DNA of 64,000 bases from Nansenia antarctica (lineage: Eukaryota > Chordata > Actinopteri > Argentiniformes > Microstomatidae). The notes beneath the pieces are model-generated. The model ran no database searches, had not been told where the DNA came from, and was given only the letters and a program-made list of their open reading frames with translations. Both the position numbers and the translations under genes were made by a program. Numbering within the stretch: position 1 is the first letter of the stretch; each line of letters begins with the position of its first letter. Shown one piece after another: positions 52,814 to 63,422 of the stretch. The stretch is from positions 42,788,525-42,852,524 of the forward strand of contig OZ022340.1 in NCBI GenBank assembly GCA_963989245.1, in the 5' to 3' direction.

Positions 52814-53460
52814 GGCTATGTCCACACCTATACGTTTTTTCGATAAACGTTTTTCGTATATAAAAATATGACCGTCCACACCAGCATGTTTATAAACAAT
52901 GTCTGTGTCCACATGCATACGCATGAACGCAATATAAACGCTGGCATTGAGCATTCCACACCAGTAGTCGGCGATATATTTTTATCCTCATAGCCCCGCT
53001 GGCCAATCAGACGCCTCTGTCTCTCAATGTTCTCGATCATTAACTGTGCATTTATCTGTGAACAGGTTAAAAGTCCAGTTAACAGTGAAAGAACTAGAAG
53101 CACTTTGTACACATCCATTTTCCTCGCTTGTGTAGCCTCGAACACCGTTGCCTGTTGTAAACATAGTAGTTACTGGTGCCAGGATATGACGTTGGGGGGA
53201 ACAGCAAACAGCTGCAGTGCGCATGATCATAGAAAACTACGCGCATGATGACGTGACGAATACAAAAAGCTCCGTCTATCTCGTCCACACGTCAAAAATA
53301 TACGCAGAATATACAGCGTTTTAAACATCTTCACTCTGGCAGGCGTTTTTAAACATCTTCGTTTTCACAGGGCAAAAACTCGTTTGCGTCTGGACGAACC
53401 CCCCAAAACGAATATAAAAATCCACGTTTATCAAAAAAACGTATAGGTGTGGACAGGGCC
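52814..53460. mobile_element. PIF/Harbinger-like non-autonomous element (647 bp)
   Basis: The termini GGCTATGTCCACACCTATAC and, in reverse, GGCCCTGTCCACACCTATAC are inverted repeats that continue for about 35 bases. The flanks are TTA (52811-52813 and 53461-53463), the 3-bp duplication typical of PIF/Harbinger. On the minus strand a short open stretch (MDVYKVLLVLSLLTGLL, about 53121-53071) may be the start of a transposase exon, but no catalytic region exists. Confidence 0.75.
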
Positions 53461-53822
53461 TTAGATTCTTAAAACACAAAATGTAGAACTCTGGATTGAA
53501 AATGAACATAGTATTACATTATCTGTCAAGTATTACATTATCAGTAAAACAAAAAATACCCACCTGAAAGTGTAATAAATTCCCAATAATGTAATAAGGT
53601 ATTACATTATCAGTAAAAATGTTATTACAATATCAGTCAGGTTATTTTATTACATTATTGGTAAATTATTACATTATTGGGTTTTATTACATTTTCGATG
53701 GAGTTAAGTGGACATTTTATTACATTATCAGGTGTTATTACATTATCAGGAAATTATTACATTATAGGGTGCTACAATCCACCATCCCCCTGATTTCTTT
53801 TACAACTTGAGTACTGGTTGTC

Positions 53823-55255
53823 ATGATCAAACGTTACAAATGCAACTTACCACACATCACTTCTTTTTTATCAACTCTCAATCTTCCGTCGTTATCTGAG
53901 GACCAGCTCAGGACCCTGCTCCACTTGACCAGCTCAGAACTTGCTCCATTACTACTAAACACCTATAATGAAGCCCTGGAAAAGGGAAAACTTCCTCCTA
54001 CTCTATCGGAGGCCATTATTACCCTTATTTTGAAGGAAGGGAAGGACCCTTTAGATTGTAAGAATTTCAGACCTATCAGTTTAACCTCCTGCGATAGTAA
54101 GATATTATAAAAAATTCTGGCTAACCGCGTTGACAAGGTGATAAACTCTCTGATTCACCCCGACCAGGTCGGTTTTATACGCTCCCGTTCCTCTGCAGAC
54201 AATGTTAGGAGATTTGTTAATATTATGTGGGCCACTCGGGACAATGCCTCTCCCATGGCCGCCATCTCGTTGGACGCTGAGAAGGCGTTCGACAGGGTGG
54301 AGTGGCAATACTTGCTCTCCGCCCTGGAATGCTTTGGTTTCAGCAAGAAGTTTATAGAGTGGATTAGTCTTATATATACTAACCCTACGGCATCAGTGCT
54401 TACCAATGGCATTATGTCATCTCCCTTTGAGCTGGGTAGGGGTACGAGACAGGGGGACCCCCTCTCCCCCCTGCTCTTCGCTGTTGCTCTCGAACCGTTA
54501 GCAATGGCTATCCGGAGAGAACCCACGTTTCCAGGTATTCAAATCGGTGATAGATGTCATAAACTGATGCTATATGCGGATGACATTCTTTTATTTGTCT
54601 CAGATCCAGAACGCTCTCTTTCCTCCCTATTTAGAATCATTGACAAGTTTTCATCTATTTCAGGTTATGAAGTGAACTGGACAAAGTCGGAGGCTCTTCC
54701 TCTTTCGCCATATTGTCCCAAATCCCTCTTTCAAGCAGGCACCTTTTCTTGGCCTAAGAAAGGCATTAGATATCTTGGCCTAACATTCCCCCCCTTACTG
54801 GCTGATTTAGTTAAAATAAACTTTGTTCCCCTATTGGATAAACTGCGGGCAGATGTAGAGCGGTGGTCTCCACTATTTCTCTCCATGTGGGGCAAAGTAA
54901 ATATAATAAAGATGACCTGTGTTCCTAAATTTAACTACCTGTTACAAGCTCTCCCAGTCCGAATCCCACTACACTATTTTAAACAATTTGATCAAATTTG
55001 TAATAAATTCTTATGGAACAACAAACGTCCTAGAATGAGCCTGCGGAAACTGCAGAGGCCTGTAGACCGAGGAGGTCTTGGTGTTCCTAACCTGTTATAT
55101 TACCATTATGCTTTTGTTGTATATTTTACCTTATTGGTTATGAATCAAAGAACAGTTATTGAGTTTAAGACGATTTATTTAAAGTACAAAAGTATACAGT
55201 TACCACAGCTGGATTTCTGGTCTGGTCTGCTCTGTGGGGCTGGGGGTGGTTAACA
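53823..55255 (+). pseudogene. L1-type LINE reverse transcriptase fragment
   Basis: Starting at LPSLSEDQLRTLLHLTSSEL, the fragment encodes [76 protein letters not shown], the active site LMLYADDILLF (about 54571), GYEVNWTKSEALPL and the C-terminal RGGLGVPNLLYYHYAF block. There is one TAA at about 54107-54109 with a frame change; otherwise it is open to 55253. Both ends are truncated, and the endonuclease and 3' end are absent. It resembles the L1 family at 1-816 and 5041-11130 more than the AT-rich L1 at 21085. Confidence 0.88.
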
Positions 55256-55440
55256 CTAGGGGCGCGCCGTTTTTTAACCTACTAAAGCGCGACGAGGTGT
55301 GGAATCACACGACCACTCTTCACAATGGGGGAGTGTGTACTGACCTACAAAAACCGCTGGATGGCGATGTCACCCAAGAAGAGAAAAAAATGCAGTTCCA
55401 GAGAAGTGGGGACAGACAGAGCATATATAATAACGTATGC
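55256..55440. other. Unassigned sequence after the L1 fragment
   Basis: TTAACACTAGGGGCGCGCCG starts a new segment of unknown origin. It contains short open stretches only. Confidence 0.4.
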
Positions 55441-57640
55441 ATGTATGTAACGTAAGTGGAGAGGAGATTGATCTAGGAGATTGATCGAGACTGCGGGAGT
55501 TTTCATTACTAACGAATGAAAGTTGATTATCATTATTAAAAAATAACTGTAATATATATTGCAATGTTGTCCCTTTCACACATAGTTCCAAGTAATTTCC
55601 TTGGAATCCCAAGCTGTGTTGACCAGGTATCTGTAATGTTCACATTTATATATAACAGTAATAAATATAGCAATAAATGACAGCGCTGTAAATAGTGTTA
55701 TTCTTGCACAATTGCACCCACAACGTGCTATTGCCAATATAAAACGGTATGATATGGCAGATATATATGGTAGCCTACATTGCAGTCGTCCCGCAGTTCT
55801 AGTAGATCGCCGACATCATGTTATTTGATGTACACATTTCACGGCAAGATAATTCCGATTTGTGGCAAACACCTAACAATTGTTCGTTCACTAAACATTA
55901 TAACATGAACACAGTTATAGCACCAGTTCCTAGCACCTAGTTTCCTAGCACCAGGGGAGCCCCCCCTCCCAAATTTCGTTGTTTGGTACCTGTACTATAT
56001 CAATGACAAATAAAGACCATTCATTCATTCATTCAAACAATGACAGTTACAGTCTCGCTCAAATTGTAGCGAGATTAGGAGACTACTAATTGAGAAAAAG
56101 AAAAGAAAATACATGAAAGAAAGGAGAGAAAGAGTACAGAATGATAAATCATTCAGAATGTTATTGGTTTTAATATTTCACAATCTGCCAGAATAAGCAC
56201 GCTCCCTCGCACGCCCAGCCCATCATTTTTGATGCCGCTAATGTGTGTAATGAAAAGTGTGACAATGTTGAAAGACATGATGTCATAATCAAAATATAAA
56301 ACCTGGTTGGATAAAATAAGATTCTGTTGTGATTGTGTTGACATTGTTGTGATGTCAAAAGAGATCTTGGTTATGTAATGTGTAAAGTGGAGAGGAGATT
56401 GATCGGAACTGCGGGAGTTTTCATTACTAACGAATGATGGTTGATTATTATTATACAAAAATAATAGTAATAAATATTGCAATATTGTGTTATCATAGTT
56501 ATGAGCTTCACAGTGATAACGTCTGTTTATTTGTCGTGAACTTCACGCCGGCCGTGCCCGTAACATCAGCAGACAATCGACTGCTGTAAGCTTGTAAGCG
56601 TTGAAACCTGCTTGGCAGCTTTGAAACCCGCTTGGCAGCTTTGAAACCCGCTTGGCTCGCTCATGAATTATGAAGCTATTGTTTGCTAATGGGAAACGAT
56701 CAATAAGATTACCCTCCCCCGTGTATCAACCATCAAGTGATTGTAACTCACTTTAGAAACTAGTTCTTAGCCTACACGTTTCTTTGTCAAATACATGCTC
56801 TGCATGTTTCTCTAAAATGCATAAAGTTCCTATAAGCAGAGAAGTGGGGAAATTATTAGAGCAATCTGATATGAAGCTTGAGTCAGCTGAGAACGAACTA
56901 TGGAACAGATTAAATGCTATATATGGAGAGGAGATTGATTGAGACTGCGGGAGCTTTACTAATGAATGAAAGTTGATTATCATTATTAAAAAAGAATAGT
57001 AATAAATATTGCAATATTGTGTTATCATAGTTATGAGCTTCACAAAGTCTGTTTATTTGTCGTGAACTTCACGCCGGCCCTAACATCAGCAGACATATGA
57101 ACACAGTGAGGATTCAAACAAACAAAATAATTAATACACATCATTTCATTTATAATGTGCAGTAAACAAACAAAATAATGTATACTCTCTGCAATTGGCT
57201 ACTATACAATGGTGCCAAAATCAACTATCCAAATATGAATCTGCGTATATCTATGTACAACCTTGTTGTAGCCTATTATTATCATGGTCGACATGAGAAT
57301 TGTTGGCTACTTCATATCACAACTGAACATTCATATATATAGCCTATTGCATTATTTAAAAATTGACGGCGCTGTACATAGTGTCATTCAATGCACAAGC
57401 ACGTCATTTCAAACGATTTTGGTCGACAGCGAAATACATTATCAATATCTTATTATCAATTGTCAATATACTCTCTCCCTTCTTCTCCTTACTTTCCTGT
57501 AAGTACAACTTTTCTGGTGGGGGATGGTTTGAAGGGCTTGTTGGAGGCATCCTTTGTGTGGTGATCGGAAACGATCAGAAAGAGATCATTGAGAATAAGA
57601 TGACCCTCCCCCATGCATCAACCATCAATTGTCAGGATTC
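55441..57640. repeat. Region with three direct copies of a repeat block
   Basis: A block starting GGAGAGGAGATTGAT and containing GCAATATTGTGTTATCATAG (first copy variant) occurs at about 55457, 56391 and 56927. The second and third copies continue together through TTATTTGTCGTGAACTTCAC. Further shared pieces (ACCCTCCCCC with ATCAACCATCAA at about 56710 and 57603; GACGGCGCTGTACATAGTG-like at about 55680 and 57365) show a rearranged multi-copy element. No gene is visible. Confidence 0.7.
55945..56036 (+). mobile_element. LINE 3' tail (family of 817-5040), sense
   Basis: AGCACCAGGGGAGCCCCCCC through the (ATTC)n tail at 56020-56036 is the reverse complement of the 3' end at 820-900. Only the last ~90 bases are present, an extreme 5' truncation. 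Confidence 0.8.
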
Positions 57641-58194
57641 ATCTGTGATAAACAATTGCCTACTATTACTACTACTAGCTTCTTAGCTTCAGCATAGCCT
57701 CTGTCTGGTTGCATATGCATGCAGCTACGCACCAAGTCTCGTGACTGTCCAGTGGTGCACTGTTCCAGGAAATAAAGCCTGTCTGGATTGCTACTTGTCT
57801 TGTCCTCAATACAATGTTCAAAAGCACGCATAAAGGGTAGGAAATTCATTGGGTCTCCATCAAATGTATTCATTTCCCTCACAGGAAGTAAAGCAAGTTT
57901 CTGCTGAGTAAGAAGGATATCAGCGATGTCATGTTTTTGCTCTACATTGGACATGGTGTCTTGATTGATAAGATTATCCATTGTTGACTGATTATTCATT
58001 GTTGACATTTGATCATGTTCTCTTTTACTGTGCAATGTGTTAGTAGGCTTTGGATGCTGCCTTTGAATAACAACCTTTTGAAGTGGGGTTTTAGGCACTG
58101 TTCCTATATTAGCATATTCAACCGGTGATTGTTCAAGATTCATAGACAGATTGTCCCTTTTGCATATCATCATAATAGGCATTCGTGTCATCAT
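57625..58194 (-). pseudogene. BEL/Pao-type gag fragment
   Basis: On the minus strand the open stretch ends with LLPVREMNTFDGDPMNFLPF, then MRAFEHCIEDKTSSNPDRLY and FLEQCTTGQSRDLVRSCMHM. This is the conserved capsid start of BEL/Pao retrotransposon gags as I know them from fish (PVRExxxFxGDPxxxxxFxRAFE). The N-terminal part is low-complexity. The protein runs into unrelated sequence after EAKKL, so most of gag and all of pol are lost. Confidence 0.65.
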
Positions 58195-58849
58195 GTTCTT
58201 TACACATTACATAACCAAGATTTATTTTGCAATCACAACAATGTCAACACAATCACAACAGAATCTTATTTAATCCAATCAGGTTGTATATATAATCTAT
58301 ATATATAATCTATATATTGGTTTCAATATACCTCCATAGCAGTCTACAGTCTAATTTAGCTATATCTATAATTACATTATGAGAACATCAGTATTTTTAC
58401 GCCTTTGGTTGTATTGTCTGAACGAACATTGATTGGGAGACATACTGTACAGTTTATCATTTTCATAACTGTCTGCACATATACATATCTTATTTTGATT
58501 GTTATTGTAGCCTATATATAAACACAAATATCAGTCTTATGCACTGTGTCTCATTCAGCACTGAAGCCTGAATTTGAGCACAGTGTGTGCCCCCTTGCTA
58601 CCTCTGCTGATATAAAAGAGAATTGCAGGCTTGGAGAAAAAGATGGCAGCCACAAATACACAGACACACACAGAAATACTGCTAAAACGCTTTATACTAA
58701 CTCGATTTTGAAAATGTAAAAATGCTGGGTGGTAGAACGCACATATCTAGGAAAAGTCATGAAAGGAGGGTCCTGAAATGTGATCGAGTACAAAGGTAGA
58801 AATTTTTTTGTACTCACTGGTGCTGTTTAACACCTCACGGCTGTTCTAG
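58195..58849. other. Non-coding flank with an inverted copy of 56300-56390
   Basis: AATCACAACAATGTCAACAC (about 58233) with TTACACATTACATAACCAAG (about 58199) is the reverse complement of 56330-56390, so this flank belongs to the same repeat family. TATATATAATC repeats lie near 58285-58315. No gene is visible. Confidence 0.55.
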
Positions 58850-59650
58850 TGTTAAAGAGCCCCCCCTGCTCTTGTGTTGTCCTTTTGTATCCCCTTTTCT
58901 TATGCAAATATCTACCAGTGAACCTATCACAGTCACCTAGATGCCTGTCCTATCACTTTCCCTATAGCTGGTCAAGGGGGCAGTCACCTGTGATGTCACT
59001 ATGGCCTTAAGTCAGGGGGCAGGTCAGACCACAAGAGCCATTCCACAACACTCCCCCACAGCATATATACAGGCCCATATCATATACAATCTATGCATGT
59101 GTGTGTGTTTAAGTAGAAATAAACTACATATTCTCCGAAACTAAACGACCACAAAACAAAAACAAAAACCCAAAACCCCACAAACTGCAACTAAGACACC
59201 AAAGATTTTTTTTTTTTTTAAATAAACAACAACAGACAGAAAAACTACACCAACACACAACACAAGAAACATAATAACACAGACCAACCCAGCACCAGTA
59301 CCAGCAACCAAAAATATCATATAAACCAAATACAAAACAATCAACAATAAAAAAGAATCCTAAAAATAACAATACAAATTAATCTAAACACAGTACATCA
59401 TACATATTTCAACACAAAAACTTCCAACGACCAACGTCTTCTTGTTTCTTGCATCTTCAGAACAACCTTTACCGCTGTCTCAGATTGATAACCTTTCCTA
59501 GTCAGGAGCTTTTTCTTCGTTGCGCTAGGAACAGAACCTCTTTCCTATCTTTGCATAACCACCACATCACTTCTCAACTGACATCAATCACATACGATAT
59601 AGAAATAAACAAACAATACACAAATAATGACATTCAGTTATCATAACACA
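58850..59650. repeat. Possible LTR of the endogenous retrovirus (tentative)
   Basis: The interval starts TGTTAAAG and ends TAACACA, with a TATA-like GCATATATACAG at about 59049 and an AATAAA at about 59117. These signals read best on the plus strand, opposite to the retroviral genes. The partner LTR would lie outside the window. Both the limits and the assignment are therefore uncertain. Confidence 0.25.
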
Positions 59651-59708
59651 TAATTCCCCAACAGTAAGCACAGGACAAAGGGAATGCATTAATGCATAGA
59701 TCTTCACC

Positions 59709-61604
59709 TCAGATGAGGACTAGTCTTCTGAAAAGTTCATCAACGTGGACTGAGTGACTGATTTTCCAAAAACAGTCAATGAGGCCCTGTCTCCTAAGAA
59801 AGTCAAAAATCATGTCTGCTATAATAGGTGCTCCTATCTTAGCAAAATAAGTTTCCCATGCCCCTAAGACCGTTTCCAGCCATGCTATCATCTGCTGTCC
59901 ATTCCCGTCGTTCCCTTTGATCTGCTGCTTCACTACCCTATTCATAGTCTTCAATCTTTTCCTAACTGGTCGTCGTCCGTCAGTGTCATTGAGGTTCAGG
60001 CAGTCGTCTGGTCCCCTCCCACGCTGATCAAGGTCTGGGGAGTCGCCCTCAGCATCATCTGAAGCATGGTGCAGGCACTCGCCAGCATCCCCAGTAGCAC
60101 AGGTGTCCAGGCTTTGGACACTCCCAGGCTGGACCTCCAGACTGTCAACACTCTCTGCTTCGTTGGTTTCTGGTTCATTGGCATCTGGACAGCTTTCCAC
60201 TGTCCCCTCGGTTTCAGGCACTGCCGGTAATGTCACTGGCTGTAACGCTGGCATTGCCACTGGCTCTGGCAACACCACAGCATCTCGTCGTAGCTCCTCC
60301 TTCTCAGGTTCTCTGGGGACCTCGGCACCTGTTGGCACAACATCCTGCCTACTCTGTACATCCACCCCCCTGTCCACCACCCGTGGCCCTATTGGGGTAG
60401 GGATATGCCCAGACACCACTGGTGTACCCACTCTGATGTTGTTTCTCCAACAGACCCCACATTGACCTAAAGCATGGTCAATCTGTTCCATCAAATATGG
60501 ACTCCAAAACCCATATTCCTTGGTGATCTTGCGTCTTACCTCCCCCCTAGCCACATGTGCTAATCCATGAGCTTCCCGTATTAACATGCCTAATAAATCT
60601 GAGGGTGCTACAACCAACCCCTCATGATTCCTCCATAGACCTGTGTCATCCTGACTTGCCCCCCTTGCTAGCCAAACGTTCTTGTCTAACGTAGTTGCTC
60701 TGCTCTGTAACATCAATAAATCCTCAAGTGTGACCATGCCCTGTAATTGCATTTCATGTGCGACCAGAAGACCTTTACCTGCCTTGTCTGCTCCTGTAAT
60801 GGCTTTGGCTGCATCCTCTGCAGCCCTGTTACCTTGTGTGACATGTGATGAGTCAGACCTGTGTGTGGCACACTTCACTATGGCTAATTCCTTTGGCTTC
60901 ATCATGGCCTGTAACAGCTTCATGATCTGTGCGTGATGCTGTATAGGCGTACCATCAGTTCTCTTAAAACCCCGCCCCCTCCATACAGCTCCATTAAAAT
61001 GACAAACATTATGTGCATAGGCAGAGTCGGTGTACACTGTCACTCTCCGTCCGGTTCCCAAGTTGCATGCTTCTGTGAGGGCAATCAACTCAGCCAACTG
61101 AGCTGAGCAAGGCTGAGGAACTGCCTCAGCCTGTTCTACAATAAACTTTGAATTCTGTGCTTTAACTAAGGAATACCCAGTGCACAAAGTTTCTCCTACC
61201 CGGTAACAAGACCCATCAACCCAATATTCTATATCAGCTCCCTTTAAAGGCAAAGCTTGTAGGTCTGTTCTATGCTTAATCACTCTGGCTGTCGATGGAA
61301 TCTGAGCACCGGATGGCACCGTCACCTGACAGCCATCAGGTGTGCATTTTACTGTACAGTTCAATTGGCATTGAGCATCTCTCCCTAGCAGCCCTGTTGG
61401 CGTGTGTTCTGACACAAGTATTGACAGAGTTGCTCTCTGTCCCTTGTACTCTAAGTCTACAAGCTCAGTTGTAGGAATCAGCTGTTTAATTCCCTCAAAT
61501 CCGATTGTCTTCACATATTCTCCAGACATAGGAAGGTGCGTGGCGTCTTCAGGCTTCTTTGTCACCACCAGCTGGCACCTCCCACTCGGATCTCCCGGGC
61601 ACCC
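59709..61604 (-). pseudogene. Endogenous retrovirus pol derivative with internal deletions
   Basis: The frame is continuous with gag except for one UAG (61605-61607) and is open for over 600 codons. From the internal Met at 61568: a protease C-terminal part (LLGRDAQ, about residues 60-66) without the catalytic DTG; then directly RNase H (WVDGSCY with D118, E160, YTDSAYA with D181); then the integrase zinc finger (HGLAH 334-338, C370, C373) and GHIPTPIGP. The reverse transcriptase and integrase core are absent. The remaining ~220 residues are acidic and then basic (RRPVRKRLK) with no recognised domain. Despite these losses no stop interrupts it. It cannot encode a working polymerase. Confidence 0.8.
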
Positions 61605-61607
61605 CTA
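61602..61607 (-). promoter_or_regulatory. gag UAG readthrough context
   Basis: On the minus strand the gag stop is UAG followed by GGG, and the same frame continues into pol. Gamma- and epsilon-retroviruses make gag-pol by suppressing such a stop. A downstream pseudoknot was not worked out. Confidence 0.7.
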
Positions 61608-63422
61608 TAGGCCAGCTGCTGGGCCTTCGTAGAGGTTCATCACTCCTGGAGCAGGTGTAGCAGGGGGCCAATATCCTCCTCCTTGGCTCCCCCCTGCGCC
61701 CCCCTGGGGCCTGTTGTAGCAGGCACAGGCTGGATGTCCATTCTGGCCGCATTGGTAACATGGTCCTAGCATCTTCTTCCCTGCTGCTGTCCATCCCCCT
61801 GGTGGTGGTCCTTGGCCAGGCTGTGTGTACATCTGGTATGGAACCGCTTGCACCCCTGGTGGCCCCTGTGGGTATGGCTGGTAAGTAGCAGGATACCCCC
61901 CTTGTGGCCCCTGTGAGTAGGACTGGTAAGTAGCAGTCTGCACCCCAGGTGGCTGTTGCTGTGGAGCTAAAGCCTGCACTCCCTCTATGTTCCTCTTGCT
62001 TTCAGTCAATTGCACATGAGTCAATATTCTGAGTGACTCTTCATCTTGTGTCTTCTGTATCTGAATATTCTTTCGATATAACTCAACTTGATGAGCTACG
62101 TGGTCTATATAAACAGCTTTGTTCATGTGTCGTAGCCCCACCACTTCTGCTAGCTTATCCTTGACTGGGGTAGGAAGACCTGCTTGTATTTTTTCCCTGA
62201 TTATGGATTTTTCTAAGGGGTTATCTTCAGCGTCCTTCCCTGTCACACTTCTCCATTGAGAGTGCACAGGGGCAACAAAACCCCTGGGATTCTCATCTCC
62301 CCCCAGTGGCTTCACAATGATATTGTCTGGGTGAATGTGAGTAGGGTAGGTCTCCCTGATTGCTTTCCACAGTTTGCCTCTGTTTGCTGCGAAGAGCTCT
62401 GGATCATAAACTGATGTATTGATATATCTATGAAGTCCTGCCTTCATCAATATGTCCTGCATGGTGTCCAATCCTGTAATTGTAGCTAAGAGTCTTTTCA
62501 GGTCTCCCATTGCTGCTTGCGTTCCTGTCAGTCTCACGTCGACTTCTGTCGTCCACGCGTGTCCACCATCTTCCAGGACTGGGAGCTTTTCTATCACTTC
62601 CGACAGATCTGTATGATTCCAAGGATGATATTCCATCTTGTTACCCCGAATCAGCACTGGACAGTTCTTTAATGTATTTGATGACATTCGATGACAATCT
62701 TCCTCTTCCTCTCTTTCTCGTTGCTCCTTCAGCCGTCTGTGGTGTCTTTCTCCCTCTCTTTCCGCTTTCTCCCGGCGTCTTCTCCCACCTTTCTTTTCGG
62801 CTGTGGCTATAATCTTCCTGACCTGAGCGTTGTAGCCTCCATCTGCATTGTCGTCATCACTTGAGTCTTCACTGCCATCTTCGCTGTCATCTTCCTTGTC
62901 ACTCCTGTCGTCCCCTTTTCCCCTTGGCTCCTTCTTCTTCTTCTGGGAATGGTCCTCCAGTGCCTTAGCATATGGAGGGGGACTGGAGACTGGACACATG
63001 TTTGTGAATGGAATGTTCAATTTCTGTTCCAGTGTTCTGGCCAATTCATTTTTCTTTTCCGTTCCCATTTTTGCTGTTGTCTCATTCCAAGCTGCTGCTA
63101 TTTTCTTCCCCTCTACCTTAAATAGCTCTAAAATGGCTAATTCTAACTTGCGTTTCTCTGATCTATTCTTTGCCTTTTTCTGGTTTGCTTTATAGGTTTT
63201 AATAAGTACCTCTAAAGTTGCAATAACTCGTAAGTTGAAGGTGCCCTCTTTCGGCCACGGCTGTTCAATGTCTGCCCAACGGCTATTCAATTTCGTAGAC
63301 ATTTTGCTAATTTCCCTAACAAGAGGATTCATTTTTTCCACTACAGCCATAGGGGATAAAGTAGCCAATATTCCACTATGTTCACTAATATCTTTTAACA
63401 CCTTACTCGAATTTGCCCCCAT
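61605..63422 (-). CDS. Endogenous retrovirus gag
   Basis: This 605-codon open frame starts MGANSS, a potential N-myristoylation signal for membrane targeting of the matrix. A helical matrix region, a PPPY late-domain motif (148-151) and a Lys/Glu-rich charged stretch (about 155-250) follow. Then come a capsid region (NCPVLIRGNKMEYHPWNHTD and following), a Pro/Gln/Tyr-rich repeat segment (about 480-545), and one zinc knuckle C555-X2-C-X4-H563-X4-C568. The arrangement and the in-frame UAG to pol resemble gamma/epsilon-like retroviruses of fish. I see no interruption. The ATG at 63422 is the first with the myristoylation context. Confidence 0.85.
   Translation of the reverse strand: MGANSSKVLKDISEHSGILATLSPMAVVEKMNPLVREISKMSTKLNSRWADIEQPWPKEGTFNLRVIATLEVLIKTYKANQKKAKNRSEKRKLELAILELFKVEGKKIAAAWNETTAKMGTEKKNELARTLEQKLNIPFTNMCPVSSPPPYAKALEDHSQKKKKEPRGKGDDRSDKEDDSEDGSEDSSDDDNADGGYNAQVRKIIATAEKKGGRRRREKAEREGERHHRRLKEQREREEEEDCHRMSSNTLKNCPVLIRGNKMEYHPWNHTDLSEVIEKLPVLEDGGHAWTTEVDVRLTGTQAAMGDLKRLLATITGLDTMQDILMKAGLHRYINTSVYDPELFAANRGKLWKAIRETYPTHIHPDNIIVKPLGGDENPRGFVAPVHSQWRSVTGKDAEDNPLEKSIIREKIQAGLPTPVKDKLAEVVGLRHMNKAVYIDHVAHQVELYRKNIQIQKTQDEESLRILTHVQLTESKRNIEGVQALAPQQQPPGVQTATYQSYSQGPQGGYPATYQPYPQGPPGVQAVPYQMYTQPGQGPPPGGWTAAGKKMLGPCYQCGQNGHPACACYNRPQGGAGGSQGGGYWPPATPAPGVMNLYEGPAAGL

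Larger units (their letters stand above)
52396..53790. repeat. ATTACATTAT-rich repeat element, copy B (inverted relative to copy A), with two insertions
   Basis: Read in reverse, this follows copy A block by block. First come TTTGAGGAGGGTAT and ACTGGGTTAAATT. Next are the repeated ACACTGGATTT and TTAAGAATCTAAG segments. The array of TATTACATTAT motifs follows (about 53510-53770), and the block ends at AGGGTGCTAC. A solo LTR (52582-52765) and a Harbinger-like element (52814-53460) interrupt it; both are absent from copy A. Confidence 0.8.

Noticed and set aside
59124..59372. Hydrophobic Phe/Cys/Leu-rich open frame on the minus strand that looks like a membrane protein
   Set aside because: It comes from an A/C-rich plus-strand stretch with poly-A runs and has no family pattern.
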